The notes beneath the pieces are model-generated. The model had not been told where the DNA came from. It saw nothing but the letters and a program-made list of their open reading frames with translations, and did no database searches. From JAWXBR01 sp046595995 (lineage in GTDB: Bacteria > Bacteroidota > Ignavibacteria > Kapaibacteriales > Kapaibacteriaceae): a DNA stretch of 64,000 nucleotides. Shown here in pieces: positions 1 to 8,036 of the stretch. Each line of letters starts with the position of its first letter. Position 1 is the stretch's first letter. The stretch lies in contig JBKJNB010000034.1 of the NCBI GenBank assembly GCA_046595995.1, positions 1-64,000 of the forward strand, read 5' to 3'. The position numbers were made by a program, and so were the translations under genes.

Positions 1-138
1 TGTGGAGGACGAGGATCCTGTTGCGGGCGAGCCTCGCGTGGTGGACGAGCATCCTGTTGCGGGCGGGCGTCGCGTGGTGGACGAGGATCCTGTTGCGGGC
101 GGGCGTCCTGTTGCGGGCGAGCCTCACGTGGGGGACGA
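1..138 (-). repeat. In-frame 36-bp coding repeat (Pro/Arg/Gln-rich)
   Basis: About four imperfect copies of a 12-codon unit encoding RPPREARPQQD plus Ala or Pro follow one another, with one shortened copy (RPQQD only). Units differ mainly by single bases, which is typical of recent slippage. The array runs off the window edge. Confidence 0.75.
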
Positions 139-527
139 GCAGCCTGCGGCTGGCCATCCTCTGGACGTGAAGCATCGGGTGCGGCGGCATCACCGCCTGA
201 TTTCTTTTTCTTGCGCCGACGTTTCTTTTTACGTGCAGGGTCGCCTTCGGCAGTCCCCCCGACGGCTTCGCTGTCGGAGCCCCCTTGGGCATCATTGTGG
301 TCGCGGGCATCGTTGCGGTGGGCCTCATCGCCACCGTCGTCACCGTCATCTACTTCGGTAGCGTCGTTGTCGTCGGCATGCTCAGCCCCCTGCGTCTGCG
401 CAGCCCCATCACTGGGTCCGCGCTTTTTGCCGCGTCTACGGCGACGTTTTTTCTTGGCTGCGCCGTCTCCTGTGGGTTCTCCGCCAGGTTCTGCTGTCGA
501 TTCGTTGGGTTGTTCGTTCTGGTCCAT
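1..527 (-). CDS. N-terminal part of a highly basic, repeat-rich protein (cut by window edge)
   Basis: The minus frame is open without a stop from an ATG at 527 to base 1, so at least 175 residues are present and the C-terminus lies outside the window. It begins MDQNEQPNES and contains two strongly basic clusters (KKKRRRRRGKKRG near residue 25, and a second Lys/Arg run near residue 105). These are separated by an acidic Asp-rich stretch and followed by a Pro/Arg/Gln repeat (RPPREARPQQD). Such extensions occur on Bacteroidota RNA-binding proteins, for example Rho, pseudouridine synthases or DEAD helicases, but no catalytic domain is visible, so the product cannot be named. TATATTTG, matching the Bacteroidota -7 consensus, lies at 541-534, only 6 nt before the ATG, which suggests a very short or absent leader. 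Plus-strand open frames here are antisense shadows. Confidence 0.7.
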   Translation of the reverse strand, partial: MDQNEQPNESTAEPGGEPTGDGAAKKKRRRRRGKKRGPSDGAAQTQGAEHADDNDATEVDDGDDGGDEAHRNDARDHNDAQGGSDSEAVGGTAEGDPARKKKRRRKKKKSGGDAAAPDASRPEDGQPQAARPPREARPQQDARPQQDPRPPRDARPQQDARPPREARPQQDPRPP

Positions 528-559
528 GTGTTGCAAATATACTAGGGTCTGCTGGGCCT

Positions 560-1543
560 TCACTCAAGTACGTACACTCCGAGCAACACGCGCGTACGTG
601 GAAGCCTCGAAATGACGACTTGGTTGCCGACGACTGGTATGGGAAAGGGTTTACAGAGATAGAAGCCATCGATGGTGTTTACGTACGTGAAGATTGTAAG
701 GAGCTTCGAGCCGGACGTCGATCCCGTCTTACCTACGAGTCGTCGGTCGCTTGTTACTACATCTCGAATTGTGCGTACTTCGTTCAGAGTTTGTCCGCGA
801 GTAATGTCGCGAATAATATTCCAGGGCCGTCGCAGGAGAAGTAATGCACCGATGAGTGGGATTGCCATCTGAACAATTCTGTATGTATCGGTGAACAGGG
901 GGTGTGAAAGTAGCGAAGGATCGATAGTATAAGCAACGACGATGCCTATGACAGGAAGCCCGGCAATGAGTCCGACAAGTATGAGTCGCCCTGCTATCGA
1001 CTTTACAAACAACCACCAAGCTAGTCGTCGAGTTTCGTCATCCATCGGTTCGAGGACATCACGTCCATCAACGTCATTCGTTGCGAGGGAATCATCAAGC
1101 TTCCGAATTTCGAGCACCGCATTACCCGATCGTGTAGTTGTTAGTACAATGGTTTCACCAACATTGATCTTCTTGAACGTATCGCCATCAACGGTGCATT
1201 CGGAATTATCAAGTATAACTACAAACTGAGCAAGAGAGTCGGCGTTCTTTCGTCGCGATGCGCGTATTTCCTTTGCGGTAACCACACCAGTGCAAACCAT
1301 TTTTGACGCTCTAACTGCGTCAAGTACACGTACTCCAACAATAAACAATGTTATCAAAGTGAAGAACGCCATGAAGCCGAGCTTGATAATTCCGAAATCG
1401 TCGTCGAGACCGCTGCCGGCAAACACGAAGAGCATGAAATACGCAACGGTCAGGATGAAGCCAGCTATGCAGACAACAAAAAAAGCCGAGAGTCGCGTTT
1501 TGCGTCTCTCGGCTGTAGTCATCGGCTCAAATCGCTTCTCCAT
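560..1543 (-). CDS. Four-helix membrane protein of unknown function
   Basis: The product has 327 residues. Four hydrophobic segments are visible, as two pairs: near residues 19-42 and 52-74, then near 180-205 and 222-240. A soluble region of about 100 residues between the pairs carries a basic stretch (EIRASRRK). The C-terminal region of about 85 residues is hydrophilic to mixed and ends LGVYVLE. This is the layout of an integral inner-membrane protein with a cytosolic insert. I recognise no named family. It follows the DEAD-box helicase gene on the same strand with an 11-nt gap, so the two are probably cotranscribed. The start MEKRFEPM is the only reasonable ATG near the first hydrophobic segment. 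Confidence 0.75.
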   Translation of the reverse strand: MEKRFEPMTTAERRKTRLSAFFVVCIAGFILTVAYFMLFVFAGSGLDDDFGIIKLGFMAFFTLITLFIVGVRVLDAVRASKMVCTGVVTAKEIRASRRKNADSLAQFVVILDNSECTVDGDTFKKINVGETIVLTTTRSGNAVLEIRKLDDSLATNDVDGRDVLEPMDDETRRLAWWLFVKSIAGRLILVGLIAGLPVIGIVVAYTIDPSLLSHPLFTDTYRIVQMAIPLIGALLLLRRPWNIIRDITRGQTLNEVRTIRDVVTSDRRLVGKTGSTSGSKLLTIFTYVNTIDGFYLCKPFPIPVVGNQVVISRLPRTRVLLGVYVLE

Positions 1544-1554
1544 CCGCTTGCTTG

Positions 1555-2694
1555 TTAGCGGGCGTAGGATCTGTTATTTGCGAACGGATGATCCTTTACA
1601 CGAGTAATCGTGCGGCGAATCAGGCGTTCGATAGCGCGGATATCGTTTTGTTCATCTGGTGAACAGAGTGTTACGGCAGTACCAGTAAGGCCAGCACGTC
1701 CGGTACGACCAATGCGGTGTACATACGTCTCTGGTGTTTCTGGAACGTCGTAATTCACGACAAACGGAAGGTGCTCGATATCGATACCACGTGACGCAAT
1801 ATCTGTTGCAACGAGCACGCGAGTGCGGCGTTGCTTGAAGTTATTGAGCGCACGCTGACGAGCCATTTGCGTCTTGTCGCCATGCAATGCTTCTGCACGA
1901 ACTCCGATACCATCGAGATCTTTTGCAACACGGTCTGCACCACGCTTTGTGCGCGTGAATACAAGCACTGAGCCTTCCATCTTTTCTTCGAGAAGGTGCG
2001 AGAGAAGTCCACGTTTCTGATCGCGGCCAACAACATAAAGTTGTTGATCAACGGTTTCAACCGCGCTGGACACAGGCGTAACTGCGATGTGAACAGGGTT
2101 GTTAAGAATCGTGTTTGCAAGATCCTTGATTTCGCGTGGCAACGTTGCACTGAAGAACAAGGTTTGGCGGCTTTCTGGAATGATCGAGACGATCTGACGG
2201 ATCGGCTCAATAAATCCCATGTCGAGCATACGGTCGGCTTCATCGAGAACAAGTGTTTCGACCTTGTCTAGACGAACAACGCGCTGCTGAATAAGGTCAA
2301 GCAAACGTCCAGGTGTTGCGACAATAATGTCGACACCACGACGAACGGCTTCGATCTGTGGACGCATGCTCACACCACCGTATACAAGTACCTGACGGAA
2401 CTTGACGTAACGGCCGTATGTGGCAAAACTCTCAGAGATCTGAACTGCAAGTTCACGTGTTGGCGCTAGAACCAGGACGCGGGGTCCTTTCGAAGCGCTT
2501 TCTTCGAGACGATGTAGGATAGGAAGAGCGAACGCAGCAGTCTTGCCCGTTCCGGTCTGTGCGCATCCGAAGACGTCGCGACCGGAAAGGACCACTGGAA
2601 TGGCCTGCTCTTGAATTGGTGTGGGTGTGTCATATCCTTCGGCCTTGATGGCTTTTTGAATACGGTCACACAGGGGCATTTCGGAAAAGGTCAT
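1555..2694 (-). CDS. DEAD-box ATP-dependent RNA helicase (RhlE-like)
   Basis: This 379-residue protein unwinds or remodels RNA duplexes using ATP. The superfamily 2 motifs are complete and in order: Q motif around residues 21-31, motif I AQTGTGKT 45-52, PTREL 78-82, motif II DEAD 151-154, SAT, and motif VI HRIGRTGRAG near the end. It stops shortly after the second RecA domain, so it lacks the long basic C-terminal tail of many RhlE/CsdA proteins and is close to the minimal core length. AAGG lies a few bases before the ATG. A long two-part inverted repeat lies directly upstream, which may form a structured leader of the kind known for cold-inducible helicase mRNAs; that role is inference. Confidence 0.95.
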   Translation of the reverse strand: MTFSEMPLCDRIQKAIKAEGYDTPTPIQEQAIPVVLSGRDVFGCAQTGTGKTAAFALPILHRLEESASKGPRVLVLAPTRELAVQISESFATYGRYVKFRQVLVYGGVSMRPQIEAVRRGVDIIVATPGRLLDLIQQRVVRLDKVETLVLDEADRMLDMGFIEPIRQIVSIIPESRQTLFFSATLPREIKDLANTILNNPVHIAVTPVSSAVETVDQQLYVVGRDQKRGLLSHLLEEKMEGSVLVFTRTKRGADRVAKDLDGIGVRAEALHGDKTQMARQRALNNFKQRRTRVLVATDIASRGIDIEHLPFVVNYDVPETPETYVHRIGRTGRAGLTGTAVTLCSPDEQNDIRAIERLIRRTITRVKDHPFANNRSYAR

Positions 2695-2711
2695 GTACCT
2701 TAGCCTAATAA

Positions 2712-2789
2712 AGTGGAGATATGTTGATCACGACGAACTCCCTAGGCAACCAACGATGGGTTGCGTTCTGCTACCGTGATCTATCCACT
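2712..2789 (-). promoter_or_regulatory. Two-part inverted repeat in the helicase leader
   Basis: Outer arms at 2712-2731 and 2775-2789 are complementary (AGTGGA..GATCACG against CGTGATC..TCCACT) with a few unpaired bases on one side. Nested inside is a perfect 6-bp stem, GCAACC 2746-2751 with GGTTGC 2759-2764. The structure sits 18-95 nt upstream of the helicase ATG. It could be an RNA leader structure or a large operator; nothing in the sequence distinguishes these. Confidence 0.5.
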
Positions 2790-2902
2790 CTAAAGGAAGG
2801 GTACGAAAGCTGGGAAACTGGACGTGAAGTCAGTTAGACGGACAAATATACGAATAATTGGGACGATTTTCATGAACAAACAGTCATAAGGCATAGACAA
2901 GT

Positions 2903-3313
2903 ATGAACATTACGGAAACGACGTGGACTGGAGCATGGGAGTTTGATGCCTCGGCACAAGGCTTTACGTTTCACCTTGACGGTCAGGAAAACGCGGAAAT
3001 TAAGCGCACCGGACCTGGTCCAAAGATCATTCTGCTGAACTCACTCAGCGCCTGTTCCGGTATCGATGTCGTCGCGACGCTCAAGAAAATGCGGGTTGAC
3101 TTAAAGTCACTCAATATCAAGGCTACGGGCTCACTTTCAGAGGAACACCCCAAGGTGTACACGATGATTCATCTCGTATTTGAAGCAGGTGTCGACGCTG
3201 CGGACGTAGTGAAAGTCGAGCGTGCAGTTCAGCTGTCGTTAACCACCTATTGTGGCGTTGCTGCCATGCTCGGAAAGACAGCAACAATTACTTCGGAAGT
3301 AGTTGTTGTGTGA
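2903..3313 (+). CDS. OsmC-family protein
   Basis: The product has 136 residues, the usual length for the OsmC/Ohr/YhfA superfamily. These proteins reduce organic hydroperoxides or act on related thiol chemistry in the cytosol. The two characteristic cysteines are present: SACSGID near residue 50 on the central helix, and TTYCGVAAML near residue 115. The arrangement is more like YhfA/OsmC-like proteins than true Ohr, which has an extra catalytic arginine motif. It is divergent from the helicase, with about 200 nt between the starts. The substrate cannot be assigned from sequence. Confidence 0.85.
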   Translation: MNITETTWTGAWEFDASAQGFTFHLDGQENAEIKRTGPGPKIILLNSLSACSGIDVVATLKKMRVDLKSLNIKATGSLSEEHPKVYTMIHLVFEAGVDAADVVKVERAVQLSLTTYCGVAAMLGKTATITSEVVVV

Positions 3314-3398
3314 TGTCACACATTGGCTCTAAGCCGGCACGTCGTCGGTATGAAACATCACACCCTCAAAGAATCAGTGCTTGCATATGTGCCAAATA

Positions 3399-3417
3399 GT
3401 TCTAACTTTGTTAGAAC
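3399..3417 (+). promoter_or_regulatory. Palindromic operator upstream of mazE
   Basis: Perfect 8-bp arms GTTCTAAC and GTTAGAAC are separated by TTT and end 16 nt before the mazE ATG at 3434. GAGG at 3425-3428 serves as ribosome binding site. The position fits autorepression by MazE or the MazEF complex. Confidence 0.7.
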
Positions 3418-3433
3418 ATTAAACGAGGCATTC

Positions 3434-3670
3434 ATGCGTACAACTATTCGTAAAGTCGGCAATTCGCGCGGAATCATCATTCCGGCTGCGTTTATTGCCA
3501 CCTGTGGCTTCGGAGACGAAGTCGAACTCTCTGTCGATGGCGCTAAACTCGTCATCGAAGCGGCACAAGCTCACCGCCGCGGATGGTTGCATGGCTACAA
3601 CCACAACAACGATGTTGAGGTTCTCGCAGCGTTACCGTTAGACGATCTGGAAGAGGATTGGTCATGGTAA
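3434..3670 (+). CDS. mazE: MazE-type antitoxin (AbrB/SpoVT fold)
   Basis: Residues 1-50 form the swapped-hairpin DNA-binding domain (MRTTIRKVGNSRGIIIP), followed by a short acidic tail (DDLEEDWSW) that would bind MazF. The length of 78 residues is normal. The ATG at 3434 was chosen over an in-frame upstream start at 3323 because GAGG precedes it and the upstream codons cover the palindromic operator. The 3' end overlaps mazF, so translation is coupled. The protein should repress its own promoter and neutralise the MazF ribonuclease. Confidence 0.9.
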   Translation: MRTTIRKVGNSRGIIIPAAFIATCGFGDEVELSVDGAKLVIEAAQAHRRGWLHGYNHNNDVEVLAALPLDDLEEDWSW

Positions 3671-3987
3671 CCACCTCAGATTTTCTACGGGGAGATGTAT
3701 ACTGGGTATGCCTCGATCCAACGGTCGGTACCGAGATTAAGAAAACTCGTCCGGCCTTAATAATTTCGCCTGATGACATGAACGCGGTGTTACCTCGCGT
3801 CATTGTTGCGCCGATGACAAGTAAGGGGCAACCACTCGGCTGTAGACCGAAGGTAGTTATCGACGGTCGCAGCGGACTCCTCCTACTCGATCAGCTACGA
3901 AGTGTCGATAAGAATCGACTCGTGCGTCGAGTGGGAACGATCGATCTCGCGATCTGGCACCCGATCCTTCTCGAAATGTTTGCCTAG
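3664..3987 (+). CDS. mazF: MazF-type mRNA interferase toxin
   Basis: This is a PemK/MazF family endoribonuclease of about 107 residues. The diagnostic N-terminal RGDVYWVCLDPTVGTEIKKTRP segment carries the conserved Arg and the GxEIxKxRP motif, and LLLDQLRSVDK carries the second conserved region (normally D-Q-x-R). No disruption is visible, so the toxin looks functional. The ATG at 3664 lies inside the mazE end (a TTG at 3658 is the alternative). The stop falls inside a short tandem repeat. Confidence 0.93.
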   Translation: MVTTSDFLRGDVYWVCLDPTVGTEIKKTRPALIISPDDMNAVLPRVIVAPMTSKGQPLGCRPKVVIDGRSGLLLLDQLRSVDKNRLVRRVGTIDLAIWHPILLEMFA

Positions 3988-4043
3988 CTGCCGGTTTCGC
4001 CTAACTACCTGTTTGCCTAACTGCCTGTTTCGCCTAACTACCT
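3978..4043 (+). repeat. 33-bp tandem duplication spanning the mazF stop codon
   Basis: Four alternating units of 16-17 bp, GTTTGCCTARCTGCC and GTTTCGCCTAACTACCT, run from inside mazF into the gap before the convergent DUF1569 gene. In effect it is a 33-bp unit present twice, with a few substitutions. Confidence 0.75.
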
Positions 4044-4061
4044 CTGGTGACGAGCGCCAAC

Positions 4062-4511
4062 CTAAACACCGAATTGCCGCAAATGGTGTTCAATGTGCTT
4101 TGTCTGCAGCTTATCCCATTCATCTTTCTCCAGCGCGCCGAAGAGCGGATGAGGTTGCTCTGTTAAAATTGCTGATCCTTGCTGTGCAAACGCTCTGAGT
4201 AGTTTGACGAGTTCGTCACGTTCGTGCTCGAAGACTCGGATGTCTTTCACGAGGAATGAAGGCGCCGTGAGCATGTGCTTCTTAAAAGGTTCATTGGCCA
4301 ACACCTTTTTCTTTGCAATTGAACCGAACAGCTTTCCCAACAATCCTCGTTTCAATTTCCATTCGCCGGTAGCAACCCGCATGGGCGCCTGGCTGTGCGC
4401 GAGCATCTGATCCACAGACATTTTTCCCCATAACGCCGCCGTATCTGGCTTGAGATTATAGATGCGCTCAATGAATAGTTCGACGTCGTGTGTGTTGAAG
4501 ATGCTTGGCAT
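4062..4511 (-). CDS. DUF1569 family protein (DinB-like fold)
   Basis: The product has 149 residues. The segment WGKMSVDQMLAHSQAPM, followed by KRGLLGKLFG and HPLFGALEKDEWDKLQTKHIEHHLRQFG, is the typical DUF1569 pattern. It places His residues where DinB/YfiT-type four-helix-bundle proteins bind metal. DinB relatives include thiol-dependent transferases and stress proteins, but the reaction of DUF1569 proteins is unknown. Its 5' end faces the lipid-kinase gene. If the longer frame of that gene were used they would overlap at the starts, so the shorter kinase start is preferred. Confidence 0.8.
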   Translation of the reverse strand: MPSIFNTHDVELFIERIYNLKPDTAALWGKMSVDQMLAHSQAPMRVATGEWKLKRGLLGKLFGSIAKKKVLANEPFKKHMLTAPSFLVKDIRVFEHERDELVKLLRAFAQQGSAILTEQPHPLFGALEKDEWDKLQTKHIEHHLRQFGV

Positions 4512-4555
4512 GGGAACAAGTCGCAGGTATAAATGATTACGGACGCTACGAAAAT

Positions 4556-5458
4556 ATGGAGACCGAAGGCATGATTGTCGTGATCACGAATAAAGGGGCT
4601 GGGACAGGGGGCGACGAAGACAAGTCGAAGAAAATTCGTGAAGCGTTTGCCGCCCATGGTGCCACAGTGGATGTAATCGAAGTCAAAGGGGACGAACTCA
4701 CCAAGGCTGCATCGGATGCAGTAGCTAGAGGTGCTAGCATTGTTGTCGCCGCAGGCGGAGATGGTACTGTTAATACCGTTGCAGCAGCGGTGGTCGGGTC
4801 AAAAATCCCGTTGGGTGTACTGCCAATGGGGACGCTAAACCACTTCGCAAAAGATGCGAAAATTCCGCTAGATCTGGTTGAAGCTGCTAGTCTAATTCTT
4901 ACAGGATCGGCGCGTAGCGTGGATGTTGTCTCAGTCAACGATCGCATATTTATAAACAACTCATCAATCGGATTGTATCCATTGATGGTTCGCGATCGTG
5001 ATAGACAGCGATCGAAACTAAAACGCAGCAAGTGGTGGGCTATGGTCAAAGCATGTGCTGCAATTTTCAAGCGCTTTCCGACCTTCGGTGTCCGGATGAC
5101 GATTGATGGTGCGACAAAGCAGTATCACACACCCGCTGTGTTCGTTGGTAACAACGTCTATAAGCTCGAGCTGTTTAATCTAGGCACGAGGGACGCTTTA
5201 GACGCGGGTTTGCTTTCGGTGTACTCGGTTCGCACGTTAACGCGTTGGCGCACTGTTGCGTTAGTGTTCAGTATGGTCTTTTCGCGACTCGAAGAACATG
5301 CGCTATTTGACACCGCTCAGGTAGCAGAGATGTGGTTGGATACGAAGCGGGCTACGCTTGATGTGTCGCTTGATGGGGAAGTCGTGCGAATGCACACCCC
5401 GTTGCACTACAAAATCATGAAACATTCATTGAATGTTATCCTACTACCCAACGCGTGA
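4556..5458 (+). CDS. Diacylglycerol/lipid kinase (YegS/DagK-like)
   Basis: The product has 300 residues from METEGMIVV. The ATP-binding glycine motif GGDGT is at residues 67-71, followed by PMGTLNHFAKD (normally GTxNxFA), which is the hallmark of the DAGK catalytic domain. The C-terminal half is the beta-sandwich of YegS-type kinases (NNSSIGLYP, DGEVVRMHTP). The protein phosphorylates a membrane lipid such as diacylglycerol or a sphingoid base; the substrate is not inferable. A longer start at 4505 would overlap the divergent gene. The stop overlaps the GTG start of the next gene (GTGA), indicating translational coupling. Confidence 0.9.
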   Translation: METEGMIVVITNKGAGTGGDEDKSKKIREAFAAHGATVDVIEVKGDELTKAASDAVARGASIVVAAGGDGTVNTVAAAVVGSKIPLGVLPMGTLNHFAKDAKIPLDLVEAASLILTGSARSVDVVSVNDRIFINNSSIGLYPLMVRDRDRQRSKLKRSKWWAMVKACAAIFKRFPTFGVRMTIDGATKQYHTPAVFVGNNVYKLELFNLGTRDALDAGLLSVYSVRTLTRWRTVALVFSMVFSRLEEHALFDTAQVAEMWLDTKRATLDVSLDGEVVRMHTPLHYKIMKHSLNVILLPNA

Positions 5459-6264
5459 CAACGATTGTACATATCTCCGACTTTCACTTCGGCACAGAGA
5501 TCACCGCGATCGCCGAGGCCCTAGTACCCGACGTAGTAGCGCAGCAACCAACGCTGGTTGCTTTTAGTGGAGATCAAACGCAGCGTGCTCTAGACGGACA
5601 GTACCGCGCGGCACAGACATATATGAACCGCATGCCCAAGCCATGGGTGTCCATTCCTGGCAATCACGACTTCCCGCTGTACAATCCCTTGGCCAGAGCA
5701 TTCGCACCACTCCGTGGGTACCGCACATTTATCAACGAGAATACAGAGCCTTCGTACATCGATGACAAGATTGCATTGGTCTCGATAGACACATCAAGGC
5801 ATTACTTCTGGAAGGACGGAACTGTCTCTAAGTCACAACTCAAGCGCATGAAGGACACCTTTGCCGGTGTGCCACCGTCCGCTTGCCGAATCGTAATGAT
5901 GCACCACCCCTGTTTCGTACCGCCTGAATTTCCCGTGCATAATCAGGTGGGTAATGCGGATGCCGCTTTAGCAGCAATGAGTCAGTCACACGTCGAACTC
6001 GTTCTAGCCGGACACATGCATGATGCCTTCGTACGCATCACCGATCCTGAGCCCCCTCACCGCCCCGTACACCTGATTCTTTCGCAAGCGGGGACAGCAA
6101 TCTCCTCGCGACGACGCAGTCAGCCAAACAGCTACAACGTCGTGCATGTCGACGGCGCAGAAATTTCGATTGTGGTACGGATGTGGAACGGTACAGCTTT
6201 CGCCGACGGGGAAACCCGTAGATTCACGCGCCATTGGACGAGTCCACCAACACCTGCACCATGA
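5455..6264 (+). CDS. Calcineurin-like metallophosphoesterase (CpdA/Icc-like)
   Basis: The product has 269 residues and a GTG start overlapping the kinase stop by 4 nt. The binuclear metal-site motifs are all present: DFH 9-11, GD 39-40, GNHD 69-72, MHHP near residue 145 and GHMHD near residue 188. The fold and length resemble cAMP phosphodiesterase CpdA/Icc and the GpdQ group. Coupling to a lipid kinase suggests, without proving, a phospholipid or phosphodiester substrate. No signal peptide is seen, so it is probably cytosolic. Confidence 0.9.
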   Translation: MTTIVHISDFHFGTEITAIAEALVPDVVAQQPTLVAFSGDQTQRALDGQYRAAQTYMNRMPKPWVSIPGNHDFPLYNPLARAFAPLRGYRTFINENTEPSYIDDKIALVSIDTSRHYFWKDGTVSKSQLKRMKDTFAGVPPSACRIVMMHHPCFVPPEFPVHNQVGNADAALAAMSQSHVELVLAGHMHDAFVRITDPEPPHRPVHLILSQAGTAISSRRRSQPNSYNVVHVDGAEISIVVRMWNGTAFADGETRRFTRHWTSPPTPAP

Positions 6265-6271
6265 AAGCAGT

Positions 6272-6523
6272 ATGAGCTCTGTAGATAAAGCCACGGAAAC
6301 GCAACTGAAGAATATTCAGACAAAGACTGGAAAGTCTTTGACGGAGTTGTTTGCAATACTTACTAAATCGAAACTCACAAAACACGGCGAGTTGCGTTCG
6401 TACGGTGAGGAATCCCTTGCCCTTGGCCACGACGATGCAAATCTTCTGGCAGCGTTGTATCTAAAGTCGCTCATTGATGCTGACGCTGCCGATGCCGCGG
6501 CAGGAGATGCTGAGGTACGATGA
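6272..6523 (+). CDS. DUF4287-containing small protein
   Basis: The product has 83 residues. The core IQTKTGKSLTELFAILTKS, then KHGELRSYGEE and LGHDDANLLAALY, is the DUF4287 pattern (a Gly-Lys-Ser turn, a KHGE motif and an LGH.xAN helix). The function is unknown; in other genomes DUF4287 is found alone or joined to DUF5655. The Ala/Asp-rich tail is specific to this copy. The ATG at 6272 was chosen because the longer frame to 6146 runs antisense-like through the preceding gene. It overlaps the next gene by ATGA. Confidence 0.75.
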   Translation: MSSVDKATETQLKNIQTKTGKSLTELFAILTKSKLTKHGELRSYGEESLALGHDDANLLAALYLKSLIDADAADAAAGDAEVR

Positions 6524-6873
6524 TATCGATAAACCTACACGCAGCCGGAGACCTCGTACATGTTCAGGCGCAGATTGTAAGTACTCGAGGTAGGGCAGTC
6601 GATGCCGGCTCGTGTATTGTAACACTGCGCTACTTGCATGACGATCCAAGAACGTATCCATATAGAGGTCCGCTAAACGCGCGTTTTGAGCTAGGCGTTG
6701 CTTCGGCACTGCGTGGTCAGACAGGGTCTATTGTGCTGTCGAGTGATCTACAAGGCGAACCAGCGAACGTGCGAGTCGAGTGGAAGTGTGGTGACACGAT
6801 CTTGCTAAGCCACACCTATAGACTTGAGGGAGATGGTGTGGCAGTTATTCAAGATGAATTCGAATACGTATGA
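6520..6873 (+). CDS. Unknown beta-rich small protein
   Basis: The product has 117 residues with no signal peptide or membrane segment. Alternating hydrophobic residues and the ending HTYRLEGDGVAVIQDEFEYV suggest a beta-sandwich. I recognise no family. It overlaps the DUF4287 gene by 4 nt (ATGA) and is followed after 41 nt by the flavoprotein gene, so the three are probably one transcript. Confidence 0.65.
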   Translation: MISINLHAAGDLVHVQAQIVSTRGRAVDAGSCIVTLRYLHDDPRTYPYRGPLNARFELGVASALRGQTGSIVLSSDLQGEPANVRVEWKCGDTILLSHTYRLEGDGVAVIQDEFEYV

Positions 6874-6914
6874 CATAACCGAGACACTACGAACGACCTG
6901 GATACCACGACCGT

Positions 6915-8000
6915 ATGAGCAAACAGAAAGTCAGAGTACGCAAAGGGCAAGGCGACGTCAAACTCACACGTCTCGAGTTTAACCGACGCTTAAACGATCG
7001 CTTCGCCGATCCACTGTTCGATTTAGTACGAACGGAAATAAAGAAGGTGATGGATACTGCATGGACCTCATATCACGAATACCACAAAAGTCCCATAACA
7101 CGAAAAGCCGGTGAAGGATTCGCAGATCCAGCATTCGAGCTACCTGTTGAATGGCTCGCAACGCGCGATGCGATTGCGATAGCACAGAAGAAACAAAGCA
7201 AGAAGACGAGTAAGTCCCGCATTCTCCTCGTCTGCTCTGCAGCTCGTCATGATCAAACATGCCCGGGAGAAATGTCAAAAACGTTCCGACTTACAGAGAT
7301 CGCGAGAGAGGCAATCGAGGCGAACAGGCAATTTGAATGTGATGTGCTGGATCTCAGTATGATTACAGCACAATACGGACGCCACATACATCCCTGCAAG
7401 GCCTGTGTGTCGACTGCCATGCCGTTGTGTCATTGGCCATGTTCGTGCTACCCCAATCACGCAATGGGTCAGGTGAACGATTGGATGAATGAAATTTATC
7501 CACGATGGGTAGCTGCACATGGCATCATGATTGTGACACCAGTGTACTGGTATCAGGCACCCAGCGTACTAAAGCTAATGATGGACAGACTTGTGTGCGC
7601 AGATGGTGGAAATTCCGATCCGACCAGCACGCATGGTAAGAATCCGCAGGAAGCGAAAGATCTCGAGTTGAAGGGCTGGGACTATCCACAGCATCTGGCC
7701 GGTAGGTTGTTTTCAGTGATCGTTCACGGCGATACTGTTGGAGCAGAAACGTTGCGTCGTTCACTTGTGGACTGGTTACAAGACATGGCTTTGGTACAAG
7801 CACATCCGTCCGCATCAATCGATCGATACATCGGGTACTATGAGCCGTACGCCACCAGCCACAATGCTCTCGACGCTGACGCTCCATTGAAGACTGAGGT
7901 GAATAATGCAGCACTCGTGTTGATGAATGCCATAACACTTGCGCGTGTTTCGAAGCTCGGAGAACCTGCGAACGGCATAGACAGTCCACGGCCCAAATAA
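6915..8000 (+). CDS. Flavodoxin-fold NAD(P)H:FMN oxidoreductase
   Basis: The product has 361 residues. The first 95 or so are a basic, family-specific extension. The flavodoxin-like domain begins around residue 98 (SRILLVCSAARHDQTCPGE), with the FMN-phosphate loop SAARHDQT and the TPVYWYQAPSVLKLMMDR segment typical of NADPH-dependent FMN reductases. Between them lies a Cys-rich loop (PCKACVSTAMPLCHWPCSCY, five cysteines), reminiscent of iron-sulfur flavoproteins, though the spacing differs from the classic Isf motif. Likely a cytosolic quinone or nitro reductase; substrate unknown. Confidence 0.85.
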   Translation: MSKQKVRVRKGQGDVKLTRLEFNRRLNDRFADPLFDLVRTEIKKVMDTAWTSYHEYHKSPITRKAGEGFADPAFELPVEWLATRDAIAIAQKKQSKKTSKSRILLVCSAARHDQTCPGEMSKTFRLTEIAREAIEANRQFECDVLDLSMITAQYGRHIHPCKACVSTAMPLCHWPCSCYPNHAMGQVNDWMNEIYPRWVAAHGIMIVTPVYWYQAPSVLKLMMDRLVCADGGNSDPTSTHGKNPQEAKDLELKGWDYPQHLAGRLFSVIVHGDTVGAETLRRSLVDWLQDMALVQAHPSASIDRYIGYYEPYATSHNALDADAPLKTEVNNAALVLMNAITLARVSKLGEPANGIDSPRPK

Positions 8001-8036
8001 AATGCTACCAGCACGATGTTTTAATGACAGCACTTC

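Noticed and set aside
2..545. Long open frames on the plus strand at the start of the window
   Set aside because: They are the mirror of a continuous minus-strand frame with sensible charge pattern, a promoter-like TATATTTG and an ATG at 527. The plus products are low-complexity and lack any domain.
3978..4043. Possible CRISPR array
   Set aside because: Units of 16-17 bp follow without spacers, two types alternate, and no cas genes are present. It is a simple tandem duplication. I saw no CRISPR elsewhere in the window.
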